A stretch of DNA of 64,000 nt from Nigrospora sphaerica (taxonomy: Eukaryota > Ascomycota > Sordariomycetes > Amphisphaeriales > Apiosporaceae): positions 1,054,001-1,118,000 of the forward strand of contig JAGVVL010000001.1 of the NCBI GenBank assembly GCA_018287875.1, given 5' to 3'. Shown piece by piece: positions 1 through 11,209 of the stretch; position 1 is the stretch's first letter, and every line of letters begins with the position of its first letter. A program made the translations under genes and the position numbers. The notes under the pieces are model-generated. The model saw nothing but the letters and a program-made list of their open reading frames with translations, had not been told where the DNA came from and did no database searches.

Positions 1-1
1 C

Positions 2-1065
2 ATCGTCTACGGCGCTGGGACGTACGCGGGCATCGTCAAGCCCGAGATCTTCAACTACATCCAGCCGTGGCTGGACCTGGCCGAGGCCTACGCGCTGGGC
101 AACTTCTACCTCCTCATCTGCCGCTTCCTGGCCAGCAACCGCGACAGCCAGGGCAGCGGCGAGGTCGAGATGGAAGAGGTGTACCGGGCCCCCATGTTCG
201 CCCTGCAGGCCCTGACGCACGACGACTGGCCGCTGGCGGCCCAGAAGAACCACAAGTCGTGGTTATTCGTCTTCCAGTACCCCGTCGTCTGCTTGGTCAT
301 CGCCGTCCTCACCGACATCGCCGAGGCCCACGGCGTCTTCTGCTACAACAACAGCTCGCCGCACTTCGCCCACCTCTGGCTCAACATCGTTTCGAAAACC
401 TGCATCGTGTTCGCCGTAAATGCCGTGGTTTTCAAGGTCATGAAGCTGCGCGAGGAGCTCAAGGCCCACCGATGCCTGCTGAAGCTGCTGTCATTCAAGC
501 TTCTCATCGGTCTCCAATTCATTCAGCAGGTACGTTCCCACCTCCGACCCCTCTTCCTTCTGCTTCCAAGAGGGCCGCAGGGTTCAAAGACCCGAGGGGA
601 ACCCACGACTAACCAGGTGACCGTTGCCAGATCGTCTACTGGATCCTCAGCGACATCAACCCATCCCCCCTGGACCCCACCGAGACGATGAACTACACCG
701 ATATGCGCGTCGGCATTCCGAGCCTCGTCGTCATGCTCGAGCTCGTCGGTTTCTCGATTCTCTTCCACTTCGCGTACCCCATCACCCCCTACGTCCTGTC
801 GCCGGAAAACCAGGCTCGCGAGGACGCCCACTACCAGGGCGGCCCCCTGGGCATCAAGGCCCTTCTTCAAATCCTCGATCCGAGCGAGTTCATCATCAGC
901 ACCAAGTTCATGTTCACCATGAAGAAGAAGGCCCTGGATGGCCTGCAGGCGGTGCCGGGCGGCGACGACAACGCCCTGGAGCCGTATGGCCGCTCCAAGG
1001 CGACCTCGGATCCCGCGTCGACGACTCGGGAGTCAAGCCCGAGGGGCCAGTACGGCTCCGTCTGA
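2..1065 (+). CDS. TMEM184/DUF300 (organic solute transporter alpha-like) membrane protein, 5' truncated by window
   Basis: Two exons are visible, 2-529 and 631-1065, with a 101-bp GT..AG intron carrying a CTAAC branch site near 607. They keep frame and give 320 residues. The 5' end lies outside the window. The protein shows several hydrophobic helices, for example VVCLVIAVLTDI and PSLVVMLELVGFSILFHF. The segment FNYIQPWLDLAEAYALGN and the later block DPSEFIISTKFMFTMKKK, near the C-terminus, are typical of the DUF300/TMEM184 family of seven-helix proteins related to the OST-alpha solute transporter and plant LAZ1. Fungal members are poorly characterised and are thought to act in the vacuolar or plasma membrane. 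The C-terminal tail after the last helix is Ser/Thr/Pro-rich and probably cytosolic. Family assignment is by recognised sequence pattern; the transported substrate cannot be inferred. Confidence 0.85.
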
Positions 1066-1914
1066 GCATGGCCGTGATTAGGCGACGGCCGGGGTCGGGT
1101 CTAGAATGGGGTGGGTTTCTTGGTTCATGCCTTGGACTGAGGTTGCCGAGGTGGACTTGGCGTATTGATCACCACCCCTACTTTGTTTTGTCTGTGAATT
1201 TATACCCCATCTATCTTTGCAGCTTCGCATCCTGCCGGATACTGCGATATCTGCTCTCTCATAGCACGGCGTTCGCTCGAAGTTAACCACGGACTCGTTG
1301 GTGATCGTTCCACGGAATGAATCGTCAAGGCCGGATATAGATTGCTGGCACATGTGTATTTATACAACTACGTTGGGTGCCGTTAAATCCATGAACACAG
1401 ACAGAAAGCATGAGCCCACGGAAAGTACGAACCTGTATTAAAGGAGTGGACCTTTGGCTAGCGTACTGTGCATAGCAAGTACTACAGATCCCGCAAAAGA
1501 AGGGTCGGCAACTGAGTGGGACTGGTGCACACAAGGTTCCTACGTTGGAAGCGATCTTCGCTAGTCGGCGGAATAGCGTACCGTTGCGGTGTTCGTGTGA
1601 AGCCGCGGCCACGGAACCGATCGATTGGATCTGTCAAAACCTAGGGCCAAGCGTTTCATGTGCTTGACCATCTCGATTTCCCGATAAAAAGGTGGTTGCG
1701 TTATGGAACGCGTTGCGCGCTGCCACGGCCTTGCATGACGTCACCGCCGGAGTAGTTTGTCCGTCGCGGGACAGGCAGCTTCAACTGCATCATTACGCAC
1801 GACTATGTAGCAACAATAAATAACACCAACCGTGTGTGCCCGAGGGAACTTGAGCTTCGACACCCGTGCAGTCGGTAAGAGCCTCACAATCAGAAACGAC
1901 TGTCATCGCCCGAG
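1066..1914. other. Intergenic spacer, no gene seen
   Basis: This holds the 3' flank of the TMEM184-like gene and the presumed promoter of the PIPK-like gene. Only short overlapping frames without conserved features are present. An AT-rich patch, caataaataac, lies near 1813, about 100 bp before the next start codon. Nothing else is supported. Confidence 0.6.
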
Positions 1915-3072
1915 ATGGGCGCCCGCGACAAGAAGATCGCACGCTCCATCACCTATACCATCACCAACAGCAACGAAGATGGCAAGCCCCCCAAGCGCCC
2001 CGGGTTCCTGAGGCGTTTCCTCGGCGTCTTCAACCTGTACTGGCTCAGCTTCCGGCTAGTGCGCGAAGACCTCTTCCGAGCCCTGCGCGGCTTCTGGCAG
2101 ATCCAGGAGGCCGAGTACCGGGCGAGCTTTGGGGGGTCGTCGTCGGCTGCCGGTGCTGACGGCGGCCTGCAGGCCATGGGGGATATGGGCTACAGCGGGT
2201 CGACCTTCTTCCGCACGGGCGACGGCGCCTACCTGGTCAAGTCGGTGCCGCGGGCGTTCGAGTACAACTTCTTCAAGAAGGACTTGCTGCTGCCGTACGC
2301 GGACCACGTGCGCGCCAACCCGGGCAGCCTGCTGATACGCATCACCGACTTCCTCGAGCGCCGGCAGCGCAGCCTCGGCTCGCTCCTGGGGCTCGCCCCG
2401 AGCCACCACATCGTCATGGAGAACCTGCTGTACGGCCAGGACCGCAAGGTGGACACGGGCGACGGCGCCGCCCACACGCCGCGGTGGGAGTCGTGGGACC
2501 TGAAGCCCATGTCCTACTTCTACCCGGAGCGCGACGTGGCCGGCGGGGCGCTGGCGTCCGAAGCCACCAAGTCGAAGCTCGCCGACGAGTTCCCCGACAA
2601 GCTGCACCTGACGCTCGACCAGGCCGAGGAGTTCAAGGCCCAGCTACAGAAGGACACGCGCCTCCTGGCCGATGCCAACGCCGTCGACTACTCGCTCTTC
2701 CTCGTCCGCGTCTCGGGCGTCGCGGACCTCGTGGGCGGCGCCGGGTCCGCTGATGCCCCGGACCCGCTCATCCCGTCGGGGCCGCCGTTCGCGCCGCCGA
2801 GCCCGCCCAGCTGGCGCACCGGCGTCGTGGCCAGCAACGGCGCCGAAGTATACCGCGCCGCCGTCCTCGACTTCTTCTGGGCCAAGCACACGGTGCACGC
2901 CAAGGCCATGACGGGCCTCATCACGACGTATAACCTCATCGACGAACAGGGCCCCATGAGCGTCACGGCCGACAGCAACGACTACCGCGACCGCTTCCTG
3001 AAGATGTGCCTCGAGATGGTCGAGGTCGAGGGCCGCCAGTGGCCCTTGGAGACGGAGCCCAGCAGCTCTTGA
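1915..3072 (+). CDS. Divergent phosphatidylinositol-phosphate kinase (PIPK)-like protein
   Basis: A single exon encodes 385 aa. The order of motifs follows the PIPK fold. A glycine-rich loop, GYSGSTFFRT, lies near residues 92-101. It is followed by YLVKSV with a candidate ATP-binding Lys near 108, the block FEYNFFKKDLL, an RITDFL block, WDLKPM near 193 at the place of the usual DLKGS, DYSLFLVRV near 257 and VLDFFWAKHT near 317 at the place of the IID metal-binding motif. The last block, SVTADSNDYRDRFLKM, resembles the end of the PIPK core. The protein is much shorter than yeast Mss4 or Fab1 and has no extra domains. Replacement of the GS after DLK and of IID by VLD makes catalytic competence doubtful. 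It may be a small PIPK-related enzyme or a pseudokinase. The fold assignment is fairly sure; substrate and activity are not. Confidence 0.75.
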   Translation: MGARDKKIARSITYTITNSNEDGKPPKRPGFLRRFLGVFNLYWLSFRLVREDLFRALRGFWQIQEAEYRASFGGSSSAAGADGGLQAMGDMGYSGSTFFRTGDGAYLVKSVPRAFEYNFFKKDLLLPYADHVRANPGSLLIRITDFLERRQRSLGSLLGLAPSHHIVMENLLYGQDRKVDTGDGAAHTPRWESWDLKPMSYFYPERDVAGGALASEATKSKLADEFPDKLHLTLDQAEEFKAQLQKDTRLLADANAVDYSLFLVRVSGVADLVGGAGSADAPDPLIPSGPPFAPPSPPSWRTGVVASNGAEVYRAAVLDFFWAKHTVHAKAMTGLITTYNLIDEQGPMSVTADSNDYRDRFLKMCLEMVEVEGRQWPLETEPSSS

Positions 3073-4909
3073 GGCCTTGCTTTGTACGGGGGGGATATCT
3101 TTCAGGAACGGAGGGTGTACACAGCAGTCTTGGCGGTACCGATTACAAGAGACGCCAACAGCAACGGACAAACGGGTTCCGGCGTTCACGGCTAAGGCAA
3201 TACGCATGTTAATACGAGATACCCTTCTTTAGTAATATGGAATACGCATTGCCGTCTTCCCACGAACCTGAGAGGCGCCCACAGGCACGAGGACCATGAA
3301 CCGAAATTCACTTGGGCTTGACGGCGATCCAGATCCTGTCCCGATCTGGAGACGGACCGAGACCTGACCTCGCTCATCGCGCCGCCCCCTTCCCCTCAAT
3401 CACACCTACGTATCGCCCGTCAACCTACGGGGTCAGTACCAGGAATAGCCCAGACCTGAGGCCCGGCGTCTACACGGCACACCACGCGCCAATGACCAGC
3501 CAGTCCTCACTACCGTTCCGTCACTTGATCCCACGCGCCCGCGGCCCATGAAGCCTCCATAAAACCGATTGGACGTGCAAAGGTCAGGTAGGAAGAAATC
3601 GTCCGGCCACAGCCGAGCATGGCCAAGCGGAATCCCCCCAACCCCCGAGAGGCCTTGAGGGAACGGTATCCAAGCACCTATACATTTACGCGGGGTACCA
3701 CAAACGGCTGGCTATGGGCCCTTTGGGGGCAGCCCGGCCGTCGTCGTTCATGTGGTTAGGGAGGGGTTCAGAGACGAGCGAACGGAACAGAGTTACCGCA
3801 CCAAACGGCCCGGCAGGCGGGCAGGCTTCCCACATACTTATTAGTTCCTTGTACCGCGAAACTAACAGGTGGCCGGCGGCCGTCCCGTGGGGGTGCACGG
3901 CGTCATCATGGGAGAAGGAGAAAGGGAGGAGGAAGAAGAATAATAATAATAGAAAAAAGCCCATGCAACTGAATCATTGGCGGCTCAGCTGGACGGCTGC
4001 GTGTCTGAGCCATCAGAGTCAAGCCCTCGTGTGATCCCCGGGGGGGTGTCGTCTACTCGCCGGTCCGCCTGCCAGCACCGAAAAAAGAAAGAGGCGTTCG
4101 GCGGCGGGAAACCGGTCTGCCATTTATCGTCATCGTCGTCGCCGACAAACATGACGATGGCCAACACCCGCCATCATCATCATCATCGTTTGTGGCCGTT
4201 GCCGCGAATCGGCCGTCAGATGCGTCGTGGTCGATCCCTAGGTCGATCCGTCGTCCTTCCCTTGTCCGCCTGCATCCACGCTGGCCAACCGAGCCAGGTC
4301 CCCTCCCCCCTTCCCCTTCCCTTCCCTCCCCCGTTGCCGCCGGGTTATCCCTATCAGTTTCCCAGCCCGGGGGGGGGTGGAGGGGGTGGGTGTTAGCGCT
4401 GGACGGCGCGCGCGAGCCCTCGGGGTTCTCGCCATGACTGCTGATCAGGGCGATCGAGACGTTGCGCGTAGCCGCACGATCATGCACGGCAAAAGGGGTA
4501 GTGCGAGCGTCTAGCCTTTAAGACGTCTGGGGCACCAGTGGCGTCTGTTTCCCCGACGAACGCAGCTAGAGGCATGCGCAGGGAAACCCGTGCCCCATCT
4601 AGGATGGATGTTGATTTAGCGCGGGGGGGGGTTGCGTGGCGGCCACTAGGAACAGCTCGAGCTGGCACACCCGACTATCGAGCCCACAGGGGGTCATCAC
4701 CAGCTAGGCCGGCTAGGGCGCGCATGATTGGCTTAGGTAGCACCTGTATGCGCAGGGCCACAAGACACCCACTACCCCTTCCGACGGGCTCGGTTGGCTC
4801 GGTTCGCTTTCGCAGCATTTGCCGACGATGCGCGCTCGGAGTGGACGTTCTGGAATCCGCGTCGAAGTTTCGCATGAACCTGTCCGAGGGGATCAGGGAG
4901 AGAGAGAAA

Positions 4910-4912
<3 letters not shown>

Positions 4913-4954
<42 letters not shown>
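4913..4954. repeat. AG dinucleotide microsatellite
   Basis: An uninterrupted run of about 21 AG units, followed by a short GC alternation (gcgcgcgcg) and more interrupted GAGA. It lies in the long spacer, away from any gene. Confidence 0.95.
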
Positions 4955-4958
<4 letters not shown>

Positions 4959-6703
4959 CGCGAGAGAGAATGAGGGGTTTGTGGCCCACTTAGCAACGTC
5001 CAGTGAGTTGTGGAGGATGTGCCGAGGAGTGAGACGGAAGAGGGGCGGTGAGTTTCGACATTGTGTGCCCGGGGCCGATTTCGCGATCCTCCCGTTCGGT
5101 AGACGGAGGGGCCTTCTGCGAACCCGTTGCAGCGCATCCCCCCCCCGGCTGCCTGCATGCTGTTCATCTCGGCGGACGGGTGGCTTGCCGGGCTCCCCGC
5201 CCGGGAGAGAGAAGGCGGACGTCACAGGCGCCATCGTCTATCCCTCCGTCGTCTTGCCCACGGGAACGACAGACATAGAGACAAGGTCTCGACGGTTCGG
5301 CCCAGGCCAAACCACCGTACCTACAAACCTGCCGACGCGAGAGGGGGCATGTCTCGGCACCCACCGGGTCCCCAAGGGGTAACAGGTACGCATAGTCTTA
5401 GAAGGCGTCTTATTCGGCTTGCACAGTTCGCGTCTCAAACCCTCGCGGGCGGGCGGAGCCTGCGTGTGTAGGATAGGCAGTAGGAGTCATGCCCACTTCC
5501 GTTGTTCGTCACTCACGCTCGCCACCGTATCCATCCCCTCAGCCTGGGGGAATGTGGGCGCGTGGCGGCGCGTCATGCGCGAAGCCGTTCGACACCGACC
5601 CGGCCCGCATCACGCACACAGGCACACGCGGACCCTGCAGAACATGACTGACGAGTCCCACCCCCCGAGCCAGGAGACCGGGATGGGTGCTATTTGGGTC
5701 GGTGAAAAGGGAGACAGAGGGGGAAACGGAGCGGGCTCGTGGCGGCGGTTGGGCTCAACTGTGTGGGAAAGAAGCGTTCAGGCAACGAGGACGGTCGGGT
5801 CTGTTTTGCCGTCCGGGAGGCTCGGGGACGAGTCCGTGGCAATGGTCGACTGGTTACCCCCCCCCGAGCCCAGCCGTCCGCTTCTATAGTAAGCTCGCCG
5901 CCGAGACGGTACCGCGTCAGCAGCGGGATGTCTGGCTGGGCGAATCTTTTTGCGTGCAGCGCGGAAACAGAGTGTCGGGAGGTTGAACCGACGCCGACGT
6001 TTTTGTGGGCAGAAGAGGCGGGCCTGAGGCGGGGAGGCTCCAGTGCCAGCGCCACGGATCCATGTCGGGCGGCCAGGCCGCCGCGCGAGTATGGGCAGGC
6101 CGTACCTGGGGCGAAGTCTCCCGGTTCCCGTCGAAGCCAGGCCGCTTGGCAGGCCGCACGAGAGAGGACGGAAGGGGAGGGTGTATATTGGTACGACCAT
6201 GAAGATACAACATAGCGAAGGGCGGGGGGAAGTGATTTGCATGCACCGCACGGCTTGCTTTATGACTTGTCGCTTTTCGACAGGTGGACGGCGAACCGCT
6301 GGGGATGGAATTGCACTGTCCCCGTGCGAGTAAGGGGTCGTTGCCACTTGAGAGTGTCGGGGCGAGATTTCGACAGAGGTCGTGTGAGCGTCGGCGGCTT
6401 CCCCCCACCTTCAGCCCATGCAGGTCATTGCAAGCACCTCGAAGACCTTTTACTCGTATGCGAGCTCACTCATTCTCCCAGAAAAGCTGCAAAGGCCTGG
6501 CCCAATCTCGGGCGACGACAGCAACGGTACGCCAAGCATCCGCAATGACCAGCGGGCCCCAGAGAACAAAATGCCCATCGCCGCCGTCCCGAAGTGCACC
6601 AATCTACGACGAGACGGGGCCCTCCCAGCTCGGTCACTCAGCCGGCCCGGGCGCTCGCCCGCCGGTGCAGGCAGGCAAGGTAGGTGGACAGACTGACAGG
6701 TCT

Positions 6704-6755
6704 GACAGGCAAAGGGACAGGCAAAAGGACAGGCAAAAGACGGGCAGGGCAAGGG
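6704..6755. repeat. Imperfect short tandem repeat (GGACAGGCAAAA-like)
   Basis: Several 9-12 bp units related to ggacaggcaaaa follow one another with small length changes. This is non-coding in any supported frame. Confidence 0.7.
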
Positions 6756-7960
6756 GGGCGCTTGCGGTGCCGGCCTGAGCGACCTAGGCAGAGGTACTTC
6801 CACCCTCCCCCTCGTGTCGTCTGATCCGATACAGGTGCAGCTTTCCCGGTAGAGGCCGATGGAGACCAGCGTTCGGAGATGAGACAGCCATGTACCTGTG
6901 TAGGTGCCGTGGCTTGGCCGGGTGGGCTGCTTGTCCAGCTGCCAGGCACTGAGTCGTTGACGCGCGCTCGAACGAGGGCGGGCGGGCCAGGCTCATTGCG
7001 CCAATGCAGGAACAGCGCAGCAACCGGAGCCTCGGAGGGTCCACTGCAGTTTTCCGTCTGGGGAGGCTGAGGGCCTCAGAGTCCACGAGGGCCACGGTCA
7101 ATGAGGAGGGGTGGTGCCAGACAGCCAAACAACCTTGATCCCGAGCTCTTCGGACAGTGTTGCCCGGCATGTAGGAGCAGTCATTTACTTTGCCTACCCA
7201 GCCCTCTACCCTATCCTTGGGTTGATTGGTTGGTGCTTCTCGGTCGGGAAGCAATATTAAGCTCATGGGCTTTCCCCCAACCCAACATTTGTCCCGTACT
7301 TACTCGCGGGCGTATGGGAAGCCCTGAATACGAGAGAGAGCACTAGGAGGTTAGGTGGTTTGCTTCTGCCGGTCGCCAGCGCCTTCGGTGTGACCCATCT
7401 CCCCCAATGGTGGCCTGACAGCCATTCGTTCCTGCGCAGGCATGTCTGACGGGAAACGGCCCAGAAAGATACCTGTACGTACCCAAGTACGTGCTTTACT
7501 GGGTGGACATAGGTAGGCTCTACCTGTACCCGGTGTCTCTGACCCGAACTACCGACCGAGTAACCGACCGAGCGACCGATCGGCCGGCCGGCCGTCTGTT
7601 GGTCTCTAGCCCATCATCGAAGAAAAAACAATTAGCCTTTGGGGCGCCCCCACCCTCGCCGGGCTGGCCGTCGTGGCCCATGACGACGATGAAAAGCCCT
7701 TTGTCAGCCGTGCTGTTGCGGCCGACGTCTTCAACCTTGGCGGGCTGCGTACCGTTCAAGATTGCCCTGGCGTGGAAGGCACGTCCTAAGTGCCGCACAT
7801 GTTTACTACCTTTAGGTTAACTTTGGGGTACGATGGCGCTGCTGCCCGCAGCAAAGATGGCCCTAGGGGTTGCGTACGCGTGCAACGCTCAGCACCACCA
7901 CGACAGTGCCGGCCAGGGGTGGGATGGCAGCATGACGGGTCCGGTCCGGTGATAACAACG

Positions 7961-7982
7961 TCCATCCATCCATCCATCCATT
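7961..7982. repeat. CCAT tetranucleotide microsatellite
   Basis: About five perfect tccat/ccat units in the spacer upstream of the Sec7 gene. Confidence 0.85.
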
Positions 7983-9889
7983 CGTTCCATGGGCGCTGAC
8001 AATGCGCCGGTGTGTGCCTGCATGCCACACTACCTTAGTCGACTGACGGACCGGTGCGTGTGTGTATGTGTGTGTGTGCTGGTGGGTAGATGTTGTGGGT
8101 GAAATGTGCCGTATGCGCCTGTGCTTGCTTGCTATACAATATACCTTCCCTGCCTCGGTTTCTATACTACAACCACCAGCCCCCGTTATTGGACGCAGGT
8201 TTGCCAGCATGCCTCCTAACCTTGCTTACCTCCCCAGTCCTATTAGACCTTAGGAACGCCAGGAAGAAGAAAAAAGCAGGTAAATGCAACCAGCAGCGTA
8301 TGTCCGCGGAGCGAGCCGTGTTCGGCTTGCCTTCTTCAACCCGTCTCGGTTCGCTTAAATTGCGAGGAGGAGGCTTGCTTACCTATTCTTTTTTTTGGGG
8401 CCAAGGGCGATCGACAGGCGAGATACACATGGGTCGCTGAGCACGAAATGCAGCAAGGCAGAAAGCCAGGCCCCTCCCTGCTTCCCAGCTTCCCACTGTC
8501 TGCCTGCCCTCGTGCACTTCTCTCTCTGGCGTTCTCTCGCATCCCTGGGCCGCCCTGCCAATCGAAATTCGAATTGAAATACTTTTTTCCCTCGGCCCCT
8601 TTCCCACCATCAGCGCAGCCCATGCCGGCCCCATCTACCGAATAGACTCGCTCAGGTTGGACTGCCAGTGCCCATCCATGCCAGGCTGTTTCGGGCTACC
8701 ACTGCATTTAGTGTTTCAGAGTCATTATCTTGGCGTCGAACGGCGTGCAATAGGTAGCAGCCATTGGAGAAGAGGAAAAAAAAGAGAGAGTGTGTGTGTG
8801 TGAGGACGACGAGTGCGCGGCCGCCGCATGAAGCTCCCGGCCCCCTCCCCAGCAAGCCCGGTCACCACCGCCAATACCACCAACTAAATGTCCGCGTTTC
8901 TTGCTGTCTCCCCGTCTCTGTCTCTCTCTCGTGAGTCACCCCCCGGTCGCCTGCTCGGCCAAGGAAGACGAAAAAAAAGTCACAGGTTCCTGGGGTGCCT
9001 GGATCTGCAACGAACCACCCCGCCTGGAAGTGACTAGGTACACACATAGCCCACGCTACTCTTTGGCATACGACCCGGTACTATTACCTACACCCACATC
9101 CCATACGTACATGACCTTTTGCCTCCATTATCTCCGGGTCTATCACTAGGGTACATACTTAGGAGATCTACCGTGTCGGAGGTACCCATCGCAAGTAGAC
9201 CAGGGCCGCCTCTTTCCCCTGCCTCGATCGTGTTTACCTGCTCCCGGGGCCAGGGGCCAAGCACGCCTTCCCTTGTCTTCCTTCATTCAGCTTCGAGCCG
9301 GCTCCAGGGGACCGAAGGCCCAGAGGAGCAAGCAAACCGTCCACTTCCCTCCTCCGTGCCGCATCCCGGGCAGCCCATCGCTGGGACGACCCTTGCTTAG
9401 TTGTACATGCCGAGAGATTGCAACTTCCTGCCGCCGCCGTCGTTATTCCTCCTGTATTCGATCCTTTGTTTTTTCCCCCCGGTGACCAGCTGCGGCCGTG
9501 AATTCACTTAGTCACTGCCTGCCCGCCCACCTCCCCAGGAGCTTTTGCTTGGTCTTCCCTTCCTTCCCCTCGGGATCCGGAAGGGCACACGAGTGAGCAG
9601 CCGGCCGCCCTAGTGACTCGTTTCCGCGCGCCAACATCTCTTGCCGGCGTCGACGGGCAGGACTCACGCCCTCCTCTGGCCCCGGCGACGACCCTAAAGC
9701 CCATGGGCAGTGGAACCAAATTCCCGGCATCCTGAGGACCAGCCCAATTCCTAGCCCAACTTTCGCCGCCAGCAGCGCCCGCGACTGCTCGACCAGCACT
9801 ACACCTGGACGCTACCATCTAGTGCCTCCTTCGCCCCCCTGGCCCGTGAACCTTGGCGGCCTTCACCCTCTGCCCCGGCTTACTCGAGA

Positions 9890-11178
9890 ATGCACGCGTC
9901 CGAGGCCAACCGGCGCTCCCACAGGCGCCGGCCGGAGCTGAACATAAATACCTCGCCGCTGCGGTCGCGGTCACACGATGCCAGGCCCTCGACGCCGCCC
10001 TCGATCCGACGGCCGCCGGTACCACCCAAGGGGAAACCGCCCGTTTCGAACCACCGCGCCCTGCGGATGCAACCCTCGGTGTCGAGCAGCGCCTCCAGCC
10101 GCGACTACGACGACACCTTCTTCGACAGCCTGAGCAGCCCCGTCGACATGGCCATGGACAACAACCAAGGAAACGAGCCCGAACACGCCGCCGGCCGCAA
10201 CGGCAAGAACAACGCCCTCCGAGACTCGCACGACCTCTCCCTGTCCCCGCGCCAGGTCACCCGGGACTCGCTGGTGGCCAACATGTTGATGTCGCTGGAC
10301 CAATTCTCGCTCGGCCAGATCCACACGCCCGCGACCCCCGCCGCCCCCTTTGACGAGCCCGGCCACGGCAGCTACCGATCCATGTCCCTCGGCGGCGACG
10401 ACCCGACCCGGACCATCTCGAGCATCGCGCGCCCCGGCCGCATGCACAGCGCCTACCAGCCCGGCCACAGCTACACGTACAGCTCCGACTACGAGGGCGA
10501 CGACCTCTCGAGCCAGTACTCGCGCAGCCGCCGGAGCAACAGCAGCTCCGGCTTCCAGGCCAACCTGGGCCGCCTCCACAGCATGCGCGATACGGCGCCG
10601 CCACGGGGGCCGTCGACGGCGGGCGGGCGACCGCTGCACTCGCGCGGTGGCAAGACGAGCAAGAACAGCAGCCTCAACAGCTTCGACGGCGGGTATGCGC
10701 AGGTGCTGGGCAGCCAGCGATGGGCCCACGGGCTCAGCGGACGCTCGTCGAGCTTTGATATGGGTCAGGGTCATAAGCCGTCGTTGGGGTCCTTAACGCT
10801 GCCGCCAAACGGCGGCTACGGCGTGGGCAGCCACAGCGCCTTCAACTTAGAGTTCACCGATACCCTGTGGACGGAGGATTACGAGGCGGCACCCACACCC
10901 ACGGTGCCCGGCGGTCCACGCCGGCCAACCTTAACGAGCGCGCCCGCAACGGCCGTACCGTCATCTGCCATTCCTTCCCAGCACCCATACCCCCACCCGG
11001 ACCACGCCGAAACAGACCACAAGGTTCCTCCTGCGCCAAACTCGGACCGCCTGATGAGCATGCGATCGTCACGGAGTGCTACGGCCGGCCGTGCTGCTGC
11101 CAGCTCGGCGCGGTACGACATGGCGCCGCTGCCGCCCCAGCCGCCCCTGCCCCAGCTACCGACCGACAGCGCCATCGC

Positions 11179-11209
<31 letters not shown>

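Larger units (their letters stand above)
3073..9889. other. Long gene-poor spacer (6.8 kb)
   Basis: No reading frame here has a recognisable domain, signal peptide or plausible exon chain. The many short frames overlap on both strands and look like chance. The region contains simple repeats (an AG run at 4913-4954, a CCAT run near 7961, GT tracts near 8060 and 8790, and imperfect GGACAGGCAAAA repeats near 6704-6755). From about 9400 to 9889 it becomes pyrimidine-rich, as expected for the promoter and leader of the Sec7 gene that follows. Non-coding RNAs cannot be excluded from sequence alone. Confidence 0.5.
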
